DNA of 36,154 nt, taken from positions 1-36,154 of IMG/VR virus record IMGVR_UViG_3300027896_000004. The stretch is one strand, 5' to 3'. The position numbers and the translations under genes were made by a program. The DNA comes from a virus. Of this stretch, positions 8,587 to 15,787 are shown one piece after another (the first letter of the stretch is position 1; the number at the start of each line of letters is the position of its first letter). The notes below the pieces were generated by a model. That model made no database searches. It was not told the DNA's origin and saw only the letters and a program-made list of their open reading frames with translations.

Positions 8587-8916
8587 GTGATTAATCCAAG
8601 TTCAATTCGCGTGGGTTTCGATGTCGAGAGATCTGTTACGGGTGCTTTTACAGGCGCATGGCAATTACTTGGCGCAGCACTTGTTTATTCTCCGGTAATT
8701 GTGATTTTTGATAATCAATCTACTATTTCCATAGAGTTAAGTATTGATGGTGTTAATACGTGGAAAACTTTTTCGTCCGGTGAAGCTATCGTTCTAGATT
8801 TAAGAGCTAACAAAGGCCAAGCGTACAATTTTTCTGTACCGGAAGGCACTCAATTTAGAGTTAGGGGAACAGGTGGAACGGATTCTTTTCGCATGTCTAC
8901 TATTTACCCGGAGTAA
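8587..8916 (+). CDS. Small virion/fibre-associated protein (109 aa)
   Basis: A GTG start at 8587 is preferred because AAGGTG ends six bases before it; an in-frame GTG at 8578 is itself part of that Shine-Dalgarno. The product is mostly beta-strand in pattern: IVIFDNQSTISIELSIDGVNTWKTFSSGEAIVLDLRA, then GTQFRVRGTGG. This resembles small beta-sandwich proteins attached to phage fibres. It lies four bases before the next fibre gene and is probably co-translated. No family is assigned. Confidence 0.75.
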   Translation: MINPSSIRVGFDVERSVTGAFTGAWQLLGAALVYSPVIVIFDNQSTISIELSIDGVNTWKTFSSGEAIVLDLRANKGQAYNFSVPEGTQFRVRGTGGTDSFRMSTIYPE

Positions 8917-8919
8917 ACA

Positions 8920-9468
8920 ATGAGTCAGTTATTTCGAGTCGTTGGCGGTAGCGGGGTCGGGGGAGTCGAAAAAATAACTCCTGAATTAGATAGTGGAGGC
9001 GGCGCAGGTTTGCCAGTAGGGCCAGATGGCGCTTTTAACTTAAATCTGTTAGCTGGTAGCGGAATAACGACAACAGGCGATGTTGCAACTAATACTATAA
9101 CTGTTAATTTAGAAGGATATAGTGATGGAGCAACAACAACATCCGCTTTAGAAACTAAAACATTAATAACAATCCCTACTTCCAATGATAAGGTTACCCA
9201 TTTCGATTGCATTGTGGCTGGATATGCAACTCCGACAGTTCCAGGGGCGACGGTTGGTTTTGGCGGGTACATTGCTGCGACATTTATCACAGGTGGCGGT
9301 GTTGCAACACAGATCAATTCAACCGATTTTGTATTAGATTCCTTTATAACAACAACATGCACGTTTACATGTACATCTGCCGGAACAAACATACTAATAC
9401 AAGTTACTGGGGATGCAGGATATAACATTAAATGGTCTGGTAGAACTAATTACATTTCAACAATATAG
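8920..9468 (+). CDS. Fibre/receptor-binding protein (182 aa)
   Basis: GGAG precedes the ATG. The N-terminus (SQLFRVVGGSGVGGVEKITPE) is glycine-rich and followed by a fibre motif LLAGSGITTTGDVATNTITVNL, the same G-I-x-I/T...T-I-T-V shape found in the next gene. The C-terminal 110 residues are Thr/Ala/Gly-rich beta-strand sequence ending SGRTNYISTI, likely a receptor-binding or trimerisation head. Part of a tandem array of six fibre-like genes. Receptor unknown. Confidence 0.8.
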   Translation: MSQLFRVVGGSGVGGVEKITPELDSGGGAGLPVGPDGAFNLNLLAGSGITTTGDVATNTITVNLEGYSDGATTTSALETKTLITIPTSNDKVTHFDCIVAGYATPTVPGATVGFGGYIAATFITGGGVATQINSTDFVLDSFITTTCTFTCTSAGTNILIQVTGDAGYNIKWSGRTNYISTI

Positions 9469-9476
9469 GTTTTAAG

Positions 9477-11060
9477 ATGCCATCAGGATTTAGAAATGCT
9501 ATTTTAGCCGCAGATAACGTCGATTTTTCAGGATCAACAATAACGACACCTAAAGTAACTGCTGATGGAGAGCTTTTAATTGGATCTGCCGTCGCGCCTA
9601 ATATACGTGTTGGAAATCTAACTTCTATCGGCGGCACTGTCGTTATAACACCTGGCGCAGGAACTATAAACCTTGAGTCGGCGGCAGCCATTCCAACGCA
9701 ATTTAACGAAGATGCTGGAATTGCTATTCCCGCAGCTGGGATTTTGCGCATTAATGGCGGAGCGAATGTCAGCACAAGCGGAGCGGTAAACGTCGTAACA
9801 GTTCGCGTTTCAGGGACGACAGATCATGCGGTTCAGGTTGGTAATGCTACTGGGTCATTGACATCTTTAGCCGCAATGACCAATGGCCAATTAATAATCG
9901 GGTCTACTGGAACCGATCCTGTAGTCGGATCTCTTTCAGCTGGAACAGGAATATCAATCACTCCGAGCGCAGGTACAATATCCATTGCATCTACTGGCGC
10001 AGCAGTAACGATCAATGGCAATTCCGGTAGTGCAACAGGCGCGACAATCACTATTACGACAGGATCAAGTAACGCAAATGGAACTCCTGCTTTTTCAGCA
10101 TCTGGAAGCACAGTTAACCTAAATGTTACAGATGGTTATGGAAACATAGGTTTTGGCGCTAATAGTTATCACGACGTAGGCGCGAACATAAATAATCTTA
10201 ATAATGTTGGATTGGGGACAAATACAGGGCATTTTTTCTCATCAGGTTGTACTAGAAATGTTCTTATTGGCAACAATGCCGCGGGAACTACCGCTTCTTT
10301 TTATTCTGATAACATAGCTATTGGAGATCATGCACTTGATGCCAATGCCAGACATACTATGGCTCAAAATATAGTTATTGGAACGAATGCAGGAAACGGA
10401 CTGGATCACGGCGCTACTAATAACATTCTTTTAGGATATAATATTACTGGGTCGGGTATTGGCAGCAACAATACTATTATTGGAACGGCTGGTACGGCAA
10501 AATGCACAATTACTGGCATTTCTGGGGTAACGCCTGCGACTGCTGGCGCTAAGGTCACTATTACAGATTCTAATGGCCAGATGGGTACATTAGCTGCGAT
10601 GACTAATGGCCAGCTAGTCATTGGATCTACTGGCGCTAATCCGGCACTTGGGCAACTACAGCCTGGCCCCGGAATCGCAATAAGCAGCGGCGCAGGAACC
10701 ATAACGGTCAGCGCATGGGGTGGCGGCGTTTCATGGACAGAAGAAACGGTCAACCTAAATTTCACGGTCAATAAAGGCATCATTGCCAATAAAGCGGGTC
10801 TCTTGACTGTTACATTGCCCGCAACTGCTGCAATCGGCGATATCCTTGAAATCACAGGCATCAATACCGCTGTAGGGTGGAGAATCGCCCAAAATGCCAA
10901 CCAGCAAATACACGTTGGCGCGGCATCAACGGCTGCTGGTGTAGGTGGCTATGTCGAATCTACCGCGATCCGCGACTCAATAAAGCTTGTATGCGTCGTA
11001 GCAGGCGCATCAACACAATATAACGCGCTTAGTGTAATCGGCAACCTTACGGTGGTTTAA
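9477..11060 (+). CDS. Modular tail fibre with YadA-head-like section (527 aa)
   Basis: Three related fibre modules are visible: DGELLIGSAVAPNIRVGNLTS near residue 35, AAMTNGQLIIGSTGTDPVVG near 135 and AAMTNGQLVIGSTGANPALG near 375, each followed by a G-x-x-I-x-(x)n-AGTI-x-x sequence. Residues about 225-345 contain repeated short turns such as NVLIGNNAAG, NIAIGDHALD, NIVIGTNAGN, NNILLGYN and NTIIGTAG, like the left-handed parallel beta-roll of trimeric autotransporter heads. The C-terminal 100 residues (NLNFTVNKGIIANKAGLLTVTLPA onward) form a different, likely globular domain. It overlaps the next start by one base (TAATG), so it is translationally coupled. A long, modular host-recognition fibre is the best reading. 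Confidence 0.85.
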   Translation: MPSGFRNAILAADNVDFSGSTITTPKVTADGELLIGSAVAPNIRVGNLTSIGGTVVITPGAGTINLESAAAIPTQFNEDAGIAIPAAGILRINGGANVSTSGAVNVVTVRVSGTTDHAVQVGNATGSLTSLAAMTNGQLIIGSTGTDPVVGSLSAGTGISITPSAGTISIASTGAAVTINGNSGSATGATITITTGSSNANGTPAFSASGSTVNLNVTDGYGNIGFGANSYHDVGANINNLNNVGLGTNTGHFFSSGCTRNVLIGNNAAGTTASFYSDNIAIGDHALDANARHTMAQNIVIGTNAGNGLDHGATNNILLGYNITGSGIGSNNTIIGTAGTAKCTITGISGVTPATAGAKVTITDSNGQMGTLAAMTNGQLVIGSTGANPALGQLQPGPGIAISSGAGTITVSAWGGGVSWTEETVNLNFTVNKGIIANKAGLLTVTLPATAAIGDILEITGINTAVGWRIAQNANQQIHVGAASTAAGVGGYVESTAIRDSIKLVCVVAGASTQYNALSVIGNLTVV

Positions 11061-11389
11061 TGGTATTAGCTAACGCAACAAACGTATATAGCAACTCCCG
11101 GTTTATCGTTGGTGCTATGTCTGCAACGCGATTTGTGGATGTTGGCTTATTCCAAGATGTTACGGCAGGCGCTCTGACTGCGTCGGTTATGGGTAGCGGT
11201 GCTGCTGAAACTTGGTTTAATGGAAGTTTATCTTATAAAATGGTTTCAGGCACAACAAGCGCGACTACATTTAGAATAAGAATTGGGCCTAATGCGGCAG
11301 GTAATGTTTATGTAAATGGATCTTCTGGAGGAAGAGTATTTGGCGGCGTAGCATCTACAACGTTAGAAATCTGGGAAATTGCAACATAG
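11060..11389 (+). CDS. Short fibre-tip-like protein (109 aa)
   Basis: The ATG overlaps the stop of the preceding fibre gene. The product is Ala/Gly/Thr/Ser-rich beta sequence with regularly spaced aromatic residues (SRFIVGAMSATRFVDVGLFQDV, GRVFGGVASTTLEIWEIAT). Its size, composition and coupling suggest a separate tip, chaperone or partner of the modular fibre rather than an independent enzyme. No family is recognised. Confidence 0.75.
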   Translation: MVLANATNVYSNSRFIVGAMSATRFVDVGLFQDVTAGALTASVMGSGAAETWFNGSLSYKMVSGTTSATTFRIRIGPNAAGNVYVNGSSGGRVFGGVASTTLEIWEIAT

Positions 11390-11397
11390 GTAACTAA

Positions 11398-12108
11398 ATG
11401 ACAACGAATAACGCATGGAATTCTCAAGACCCAGCGCAAGTGGCAAAGGGCGGAACTGGTATAGCCACGACTACGGCCTACGCGCCTATCTGCGGTGGGA
11501 CATCGGCAACGGGGGCTTTACAGGCCGCATCTACAGGATTAGGCACATCAGGATATGTGCTAACCAGCAATGGGTCGAGTGCTTTGCCGAGTTTTCAGGC
11601 AGCGGGTGGTGGGGGTGGCGACTTTATTTTACTGCAATCCATTAGTCCCGCTGGAGCCACTACCGTTGTTTTTAACAGCACCTACATAACTTCATCATAC
11701 AAAAGTTATGTAATAACTATTTCTGACCTGGTTTCTTCGTCTGAATCTGGTGGTATATTTTTATTTATTTCAGACGACAACGGGAGCACATATAAAACAT
11801 CTGGCTATCAATACGGCGTTATAATTATACCAAATACAGGAACAACATTATTTAATGTAACAGGATCTAACATATTATTAAATATGGGAGATGCAGGAAA
11901 TGGATTAAGTGGAAGCGTAAATCTATATAATCTAACAAGTGGATCAGGAAATGTTGTCGCGTTGGGTAATCTTTTCTATCTGAATGGAAATCAAATGCTG
12001 TTTGGAAGTGGTTCGTACCCTAACTTAGCTGTAAATAATATAAAAATCACTTCTGATAATGGTGGAACATTAAATGGTATTATTAGCCTTTACGGTTTAA
12101 AACAATGA
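11398..12108 (+). CDS. Tail fibre with conserved GGTG N-terminus (236 aa)
   Basis: The N-terminus carries the fibre signature WNSQDPAQVAKGGTGIATTT followed by YAPICGGTSATGALQA and TSGYVLTSNGSSALPSFQ, a module widespread in phage tail fibres. After a Gly-rich hinge (AGGGGGDF) the last 155 residues form a beta-rich domain with SSYKSYVITISDLV, which looks like a receptor-binding head. Its stop overlaps the start of the lipoprotein gene by four bases (ATGA). Codon use and composition match the neighbouring fibres. Confidence 0.88.
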   Translation: MTTNNAWNSQDPAQVAKGGTGIATTTAYAPICGGTSATGALQAASTGLGTSGYVLTSNGSSALPSFQAAGGGGGDFILLQSISPAGATTVVFNSTYITSSYKSYVITISDLVSSSESGGIFLFISDDNGSTYKTSGYQYGVIIIPNTGTTLFNVTGSNILLNMGDAGNGLSGSVNLYNLTSGSGNVVALGNLFYLNGNQMLFGSGSYPNLAVNNIKITSDNGGTLNGIISLYGLKQ

Positions 12109-12272
12109 AAAACATATTACTTATCGCGCTAACGCTCCTCTCCTCCTGCACATACACCATCAGCATGGTGCATACTCAGGGCGAGGCATCCGACGTAATC
12201 GACGAGACCAGCTCGGCTAGCGCTAAGGTCGATCCGCAGCTCAATATTCCGGCGAGCGTGGTAGGTGGCTAG
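12105..12272 (+). CDS. Small lipoprotein (55 aa)
   Basis: Coupled to the preceding fibre by an ATGA overlap. MKNILLIALTLLSSC is a short lipoprotein signal with lipobox L-S-S-C, acylated Cys at residue 15. The mature part is only 41 residues, polar, and contains MVHTQGEASDVIDE. A similar Tyr/Thr..H-T-x-G-x-A-x-D-x-x-D-E peptide is, from memory, recurrent in small lipoproteins of uncultured phages, though this could not be checked. Possible roles are an outer-membrane spanin-like lysis partner, receptor masking or superinfection exclusion. The lipid signal implies a host with a lipoprotein export pathway. Confidence 0.75.
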   Translation: MKNILLIALTLLSSCTYTISMVHTQGEASDVIDETSSASAKVDPQLNIPASVVGG

Positions 12273-12273
12273 T

Positions 12274-12375
12274 ATGTTTCATATCGGGCATCTCGTATAT
12301 TTCACGATAGGCTTGGCGATAGTCAGCGGTTTTTTAGCCGCTGCGCTTTTGTGGACTGTAAAGACCTTCAAATAG
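12274..12375 (+). CDS. Tiny transmembrane peptide (33 aa)
   Basis: Frame of 33 residues, one base after the lipoprotein stop. It has one hydrophobic segment (YFTIGLAIVSGFLAAALLW) flanked by His on the N side and Lys on the C side. Position and size recall small holins or inner-membrane partners of a lipoprotein, but no motif supports a specific role. It is the last gene of the late plus-strand operon before the non-coding region. Confidence 0.55.
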   Translation: MFHIGHLVYFTIGLAIVSGFLAAALLWTVKTFK

Positions 12376-12402
12376 CCCTACGATCTCATTAGAACGCTCA
12401 GG

Positions 12403-12456
12403 ATCGATTAAAATGCGCGGATGGTGTCTTTTCCTGTCCAAACCGTTTTAATCGAT
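12403..12456. repeat. 11-bp inverted repeat (ATCGATTAAAA / TTTTAATCGAT)
   Basis: Perfect 11-bp arms at 12403-12413 and 12446-12456 with a 32-base spacer; CGG/CCG can extend the stem after a four-base bulge. It lies 28 bases after the last gene of the fibre operon, so it may help end transcription or be part of an origin. Confidence 0.6.
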
Positions 12457-12477
12457 TTTAGGGCCAAATAAAGAAAC

Positions 12478-12503
12478 CAAGGCGACTCTTGCGAATCGCC
12501 TTG
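12478..12503 (+). terminator. Compact GC hairpin upstream of the replication promoter
   Basis: CAAGGCGA at 12478-12485 pairs with TCGCCTTG at 12496-12503 around a 10-base loop. There is no T-run, so termination would be Rho-assisted or incomplete. It insulates the fibre operon from the replication operon if it acts as a terminator. Confidence 0.45.
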
Positions 12504-12506
12504 CAC

Positions 12507-12535
12507 TTGAAAGCATGTTTTGCTTAGTGTATATA
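12507..12535 (+). promoter_or_regulatory. Sigma70-like promoter for the replication operon
   Basis: TTGAAA at 12507-12512 and TATATA at 12530-12535 are separated by exactly 17 bases. Transcription would begin near 12542, just before the first arm of the long inverted repeat, giving a leader of about 145 bases before repO. Confidence 0.5.
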
Positions 12536-12546
12536 GAAAATTGAGA

Positions 12547-12658
12547 CCCGCGAAGCTTCCAGGCAGACCGAGTCCCAACAAAAAATCGATCTTAGATAGC
12601 CGAATAGTATATTCACACTGGCTGATCAAGGTCAACCAAAAACTGGAAGCTTCGCGGG
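12547..12658 (+). repeat. Perfect 16-bp inverted repeat in the repO leader
   Basis: CCCGCGAAGCTTCCAG at 12547-12562 is the exact reverse complement of CTGGAAGCTTCGCGGG at 12643-12658, with an 80-base spacer. Each arm contains the palindrome GAAGCTTC, so the arms also partly repeat directly. In RNA it would form a long stem ending 20 bases before the GGAGG of repO; in DNA it could be iterons or operators for an origin or initiator. Confidence 0.85.
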
Positions 12659-12686
12659 CACTCCAACCAATAACCACCGGAGGCCC

Positions 12687-13487
12687 GTGGCCAATTCATT
12701 CGCGTTTCCAGAACTTAATTATACCCAAATACCTAACAATCTTTTTGATGAATGGATTCCTAAGCTAAAAGAAGGCGAGCTGCGCGTATTGCTTGTGATC
12801 ATGCGCCTGACCTTCGGTTGGCAAAAGAGATGGGATCAAATCAGCCTGTCACAACTCGAAAAAAAAACAGGCATGTGCCGTGACGCTGTTAACAATACGT
12901 TAAAATCTTTGATCGAAAAAAGACTTGTCCGAAAGCGCAAAGATGGTACGCCAGGCCAGGAAAAATGCTGGTATACGTTAGACGTCCCCGTTCCGCCTGA
13001 AGAGCCTTTAGAGACTGATGATGAATCAGATATAGATGATAATTCAAATAATTCCTACCAGTCGTCTAAGACGACCCCCACCAGTCGTCTAAAACGACCC
13101 ACAAAAGAAACTCTTACAAAAGAAAACCTTCCCTTTAAAGAAAAAGAAAAAAAAGAAATTTCCCTTCCTAGAGAAGAAGAAGTTTGCACGACTGAAAAAG
13201 AACATCAGCAATTGGTCAAGGATTATGGAATCGAAAAAACCAAGGCTTTCTATAAGCGCCTATCAGAATGGAAAAAAGACACTCCGCGCAGTAAGTGGAA
13301 ACCTAACGATTATCGATCGATTTTAAGATGGGTGGTAGATGCAGAAGAGGAAAAACAAAAAAGGATCAACGGAACGACATGGAACAAGCCAAAATATGCA
13401 CCGATGAAGAGCGAGCTGAACAGGCCAGGAATGCCCAAAGTGTCAATGTTGGCTCCCGATATATTGGAGCAGCTCTCAAAAAAATAG
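12687..13487 (+). CDS. Phage replication initiator, RepO-like (266 aa)
   Basis: The GTG start follows GGAGG at 12679-12683. Residues 1-110 form a winged-helix domain typical of the lambda O/RepO N-terminus: PELNYTQIPNNLFDEWIPKL, GELRVLLVIMRLTFGWQK, then a helix-turn-helix SQLEKKTGMCRDAVNNTLKSL and a basic wing (VRKRKDGTPG). An acidic, Asn/Ser-rich linker (residues 115-135) and a Lys-rich stretch lead to a C-terminal helical region. By analogy it binds origin DNA and recruits the helicase loader encoded next; the two genes overlap by about 109 bases. The adjacent inverted-repeat region is a likely binding site. Confidence 0.85.
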   Translation: MANSFAFPELNYTQIPNNLFDEWIPKLKEGELRVLLVIMRLTFGWQKRWDQISLSQLEKKTGMCRDAVNNTLKSLIEKRLVRKRKDGTPGQEKCWYTLDVPVPPEEPLETDDESDIDDNSNNSYQSSKTTPTSRLKRPTKETLTKENLPFKEKEKKEISLPREEEVCTTEKEHQQLVKDYGIEKTKAFYKRLSEWKKDTPRSKWKPNDYRSILRWVVDAEEEKQKRINGTTWNKPKYAPMKSELNRPGMPKVSMLAPDILEQLSKK

Positions 13488-13966
13488 ACTTTGGCTCAAG
13501 GAAAAACGAAGTGTATCAATGGCTTAGAAGTAGCCGCGGATTCATGCTTTATTTGGGCGGCGTAGGTATTGGCAAATCTTATTTTTGCTCAGCACTTATA
13601 GGAAAAATGCACGGAATAGTTTCTTATCGGTATTGGAGCGAACTGGAACTTATTTCGTCCGTTTGCAAAGAAATGGACAGTCGCCATTCTCATTACCTTG
13701 AGTCACTTAAGTATAAAATTGATTACGAATTTTTGATAGTAGATGACATTTGCGGAAAAATAAAAAACGACTGGCGAAACGAAATTATGTTCTCATTGAT
13801 AGATCAGCGATATAGATATAACAAACCTACTTTACTCACCAGCAATCTAAGTATCAATCAGTTAACGGATGAATTGGGTGAGCGATGCATGTCGCGTTTA
13901 CTAGAAAAAGATAGCTTAATTTTAGAAGTCGTTAATGGACAGGATTTGCGTCCTATTGGTCTTTAA
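13379..13966 (+). CDS. DnaC/IstB-like AAA+ helicase loader (195 aa)
   Basis: ATP-binding features are clear: Walker A GGVGIGKS at residues 60-67, Walker B FLIVDD at 118-123, sensor-1-like LLTSN at 152-156 and an arginine-finger region ELGERCMSRL at 166-175. The N-terminal helicase-binding part is very short compared with E. coli DnaC (245 aa). The start at 13379 gives MEQAKICTDEE and a GGAA four bases upstream; an ATG at 13328 in the same frame would add 17 residues. The gene overlaps repO in another frame, as is common for O/P-type phage pairs. It probably loads the host replicative helicase at the phage origin. Confidence 0.85.
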   Translation: MEQAKICTDEERAEQARNAQSVNVGSRYIGAALKKIDFGSRKNEVYQWLRSSRGFMLYLGGVGIGKSYFCSALIGKMHGIVSYRYWSELELISSVCKEMDSRHSHYLESLKYKIDYEFLIVDDICGKIKNDWRNEIMFSLIDQRYRYNKPTLLTSNLSINQLTDELGERCMSRLLEKDSLILEVVNGQDLRPIGL

Positions 13967-13989
13967 CCTATTGAACAACAAGGAATAAA

Positions 13990-14331
13990 ATGAGAGTTTT
14001 AAATCACAGACATCAGCCAGCGGAATCCAAGGTTGCCGCTATGTTCGACCTAGAAGTTGACGTAAAAATTCCAGAACTGGATATTACGGTTCCATGGGTA
14101 AACAAAAACTGGAAGCTTTTACGAACCAAAAACGGAGGAGCGTTTCCCGTGAGTCCATCATTCAAGGAAGAAGTCGGCGGCGTAACAAAATGGACAAATT
14201 ACGATGAGATCGACGGCAGGTTCCAAAAAGAGATCAACAAAAAGATAATGGAGCTAATAGAGCCATATTTAAGGCACGATAACGAGCCTAAGGCACAACT
14301 TATAGCCAAAACAGAAGATATCCCATTCTAG
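13990..14331 (+). CDS. Replication-module protein with SSB-like acidic tip (113 aa)
   Basis: AAGGA precedes the ATG. The protein is not recognised. It has an aromatic, basic middle (WVNKNWKLLRTKNGGAFPVSP), a helix with charged residues, and ends in TEDIPF. The final E-D-I-P-F closely matches the D-D-I-P-F tip of bacterial single-stranded DNA-binding proteins, which docks PriA, RecO, exonuclease I and polymerase III chi. No OB fold is obvious, so this may be a divergent SSB or another replication protein that uses the same docking peptide. It follows the helicase loader by 23 bases and converges with the exonuclease gene. Confidence 0.75.
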   Translation: MRVLNHRHQPAESKVAAMFDLEVDVKIPELDITVPWVNKNWKLLRTKNGGAFPVSPSFKEEVGGVTKWTNYDEIDGRFQKEINKKIMELIEPYLRHDNEPKAQLIAKTEDIPF

Positions 14332-14381
14332 GGCAAATAAAGGGCATTGCCAGGCATTGCTATAGTGATTGTTAACTGCGC

Positions 14382-14969
14382 TTATACGGAATCTGTGCTA
14401 ATCGGCATTGGAGCATAGTAGTCTAAAATGTTTTTTTCGTAAAATTCTTTAGTCCTGTTTATTATTTTTTTAATCATGTCTTCATCTCTCTCTATCCAGA
14501 GCAAAACGTGGCGATGCGGACCCATATATGCTAAAAAATGTTCGCCCGCCATTCCTGACACGCAAAGATGATGCTGAATTTGCCAAAGATAATCTTCGGG
14601 GATGTCCCAAACTTCGATCTTGTTAAGCGTTTTTTCTCCAGGGCATTTGATCTCAGCTGTATTTTTTCCGTCATAGCAATCGAAAGACGCAATCAACCAG
14701 GGATATTCGTCGGATTGACCGACCGCAGATACATAGTCCGTGTTGTGCAATGCCGATAAAAACGCTCTGGCCTCATTTTCGGTGTCAATTCCATGCTGCA
14801 TCGCGCTGTTCATAGGCTGCTTTATCCCAAGAACCATTTCTTCCCATACGTTCTGAGGGGTTCTATACTTGCTTTTGCCTAAGATGGCGGCACAGTTGGA
14901 TGCGCCGATATGTGTTCGGCGCAGTTCATCCCATTCAGGTGTGTTTTGTTTAACATCAAGCAGTTTCAA
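14382..14969 (-). CDS. YqaJ-type phage exonuclease (195 aa)
   Basis: Belongs to the YqaJ/lambda-Exo-like PD-(D/E)xK nucleases. Seen motifs: IGAS at residues 21-24, GIDTENEAR around 60-68, ASFDCYD at 94-100 with catalytic D97, AEIKCPG at 105-111 with E106 and K108, and QIQHHL at 130-135. The start is a TTG placed eight bases after AAGGA inside the end of recT; the 14-base overlap suggests translational coupling. With RecT it would form a two-component single-strand annealing recombination system that resects ends for the annealase. A typical length for the family. Confidence 0.93.
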   Translation of the reverse strand: MKLLDVKQNTPEWDELRRTHIGASNCAAILGKSKYRTPQNVWEEMVLGIKQPMNSAMQHGIDTENEARAFLSALHNTDYVSAVGQSDEYPWLIASFDCYDGKNTAEIKCPGEKTLNKIEVWDIPEDYLWQIQHHLCVSGMAGEHFLAYMGPHRHVLLWIERDEDMIKKIINRTKEFYEKNILDYYAPMPISTDSV

Positions 14970-15750
14970 CGTTCATTTCCTTTGGTTTGGATTCATTGCG
15001 TTTTTTCAAAACGCCGCAAATTATATCAAAGTGTTTTGCAGATATATTTTGTAAATTGTTTACCTTATATCCGTCTAAAATTCTATTGAAAAGTGCGTCA
15101 TCCTCTCCAATCAGCTTTTCAATGATCCTCGCCTGGTCTTTTGATAATGTTGGTTCTTGCTGTGGAAGTTCTGCCGGGGCCTCTTCCTCAATTACCTGAA
15201 CTGTTTCAATAGATTCTTTTACTTGGATCTCTTTGTCTGCGCCCGCAAACTGATCGTTTGAAATCTCTCCTTCAACATATGATGGTCCTATTACATCAGG
15301 AAAAAGACGGCGAGCAAGCCTAGCGATGCAGCGAGCGAAAAGCATATCGCTAGGATACCTTTCCCAGCCACTTCCAGCTTTGATAAGACACGCCTGTTTG
15401 GCATCGTCCATGGAGAACGTACAGGAATATTCTTCTTTGGTGTCATGGCGAATTCCTTTAATTTTGCAAATTTTGTTATCACAGTTGATTTCCAGTTTAT
15501 GGCCAGCCTCTCGAATCATTGCGTTCATGGTTACTGCCGCCATTTCTATTTTCCCATTAATGTTGTGCATTCCTCCAAACAGCATTTTCATCATTGGCTG
15601 CCTGACATCTCTCGAATACATTCCGATTGAAAAAATAGCGTCCCTTCCACCAATTTTTTGGAAATATCCAGATTTGGCGGCGCTGTCTGCCAATATTTGA
15701 TATACGTTTACTTCATCCGCTGTTGGTATGAGCGAGTTTTTTTCCATCAT
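14956..15750 (-). CDS. recT: RecT-family single-strand annealing protein (264 aa)
   Basis: Diagnostic RecT-family sequence lies at residues 130-163: ERYPSDMLFARCIAR, ARRLFPDVIG and SYVEGEI. The N-terminal part (MLFGGMHNINGKIEMAAVTMNAMIREAGHKLEI) fits the same family. Residues about 170-210 are an acidic, Glu-rich linker, and the C-terminus is a small helical region (LSKDQARIIEKLIGEDDALF) that may bind partners. AGAGG precedes the ATG. The gene is divergent from the HTH gene at 15878 and is the first of the recombination operon. It anneals complementary single strands made by the neighbouring exonuclease. Confidence 0.92.
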   Translation of the reverse strand: MMEKNSLIPTADEVNVYQILADSAAKSGYFQKIGGRDAIFSIGMYSRDVRQPMMKMLFGGMHNINGKIEMAAVTMNAMIREAGHKLEINCDNKICKIKGIRHDTKEEYSCTFSMDDAKQACLIKAGSGWERYPSDMLFARCIARLARRLFPDVIGPSYVEGEISNDQFAGADKEIQVKESIETVQVIEEEAPAELPQQEPTLSKDQARIIEKLIGEDDALFNRILDGYKVNNLQNISAKHFDIICGVLKKRNESKPKEMNVETA

Positions 15751-15787
15751 TTTCCTCTTGTTCCAGCTTTTTCAAACTACGACTTTC

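Larger units (their letters stand above)
12376..12686. other. Non-coding, hairpin-rich region before the replication genes
   Basis: No convincing gene in 311 bases; two frames crossing it (minus 12408-12677, plus 12520-12768) are composed of inverted-repeat sequence or overlap repO. In order it holds an 11-bp inverted repeat (12403-12456), a compact hairpin (12478-12503), a sigma70-like promoter (12507-12535) and a perfect 16-bp inverted repeat with an 80-base spacer (12547-12658), then the repO ribosome-binding site. Origin of replication, terminator of the fibre operon and a structured mRNA leader are all compatible. Confidence 0.7.

Noticed and set aside
8925-9428. 167-residue minus-strand frame opposite the 182-residue fibre protein
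   Set aside because: Pro/Val-rich mirror of a fibre gene with no motif; the plus gene has a ribosome-binding site and fibre sequence.
10406-10900. 164-residue minus-strand frame opposite the modular fibre
   Set aside because: Same reason: composition mirrors the repeated fibre modules and no start signal is present.
12408-12677. 89-residue minus-strand frame across the non-coding region
   Set aside because: It runs through three inverted repeats, lacks a ribosome-binding site and has no recognisable sequence; the region reads better as regulatory DNA.
12520-12768. 82-residue plus-strand frame running into repO
   Set aside because: It spans the inverted repeat and the repO start in another frame with no start signal.
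14101-14120. AAAAACTGGAAGCTT shared with the right arm of the leader inverted repeat (12637-12651)
   Set aside because: A 15-base match inside a coding sequence with no second arm; likely coincidence.
13990-14331. Calling the EDIPF-ended protein an SSB outright
   Set aside because: Only the C-terminal tip matches; no OB-fold strand pattern is evident in the body.
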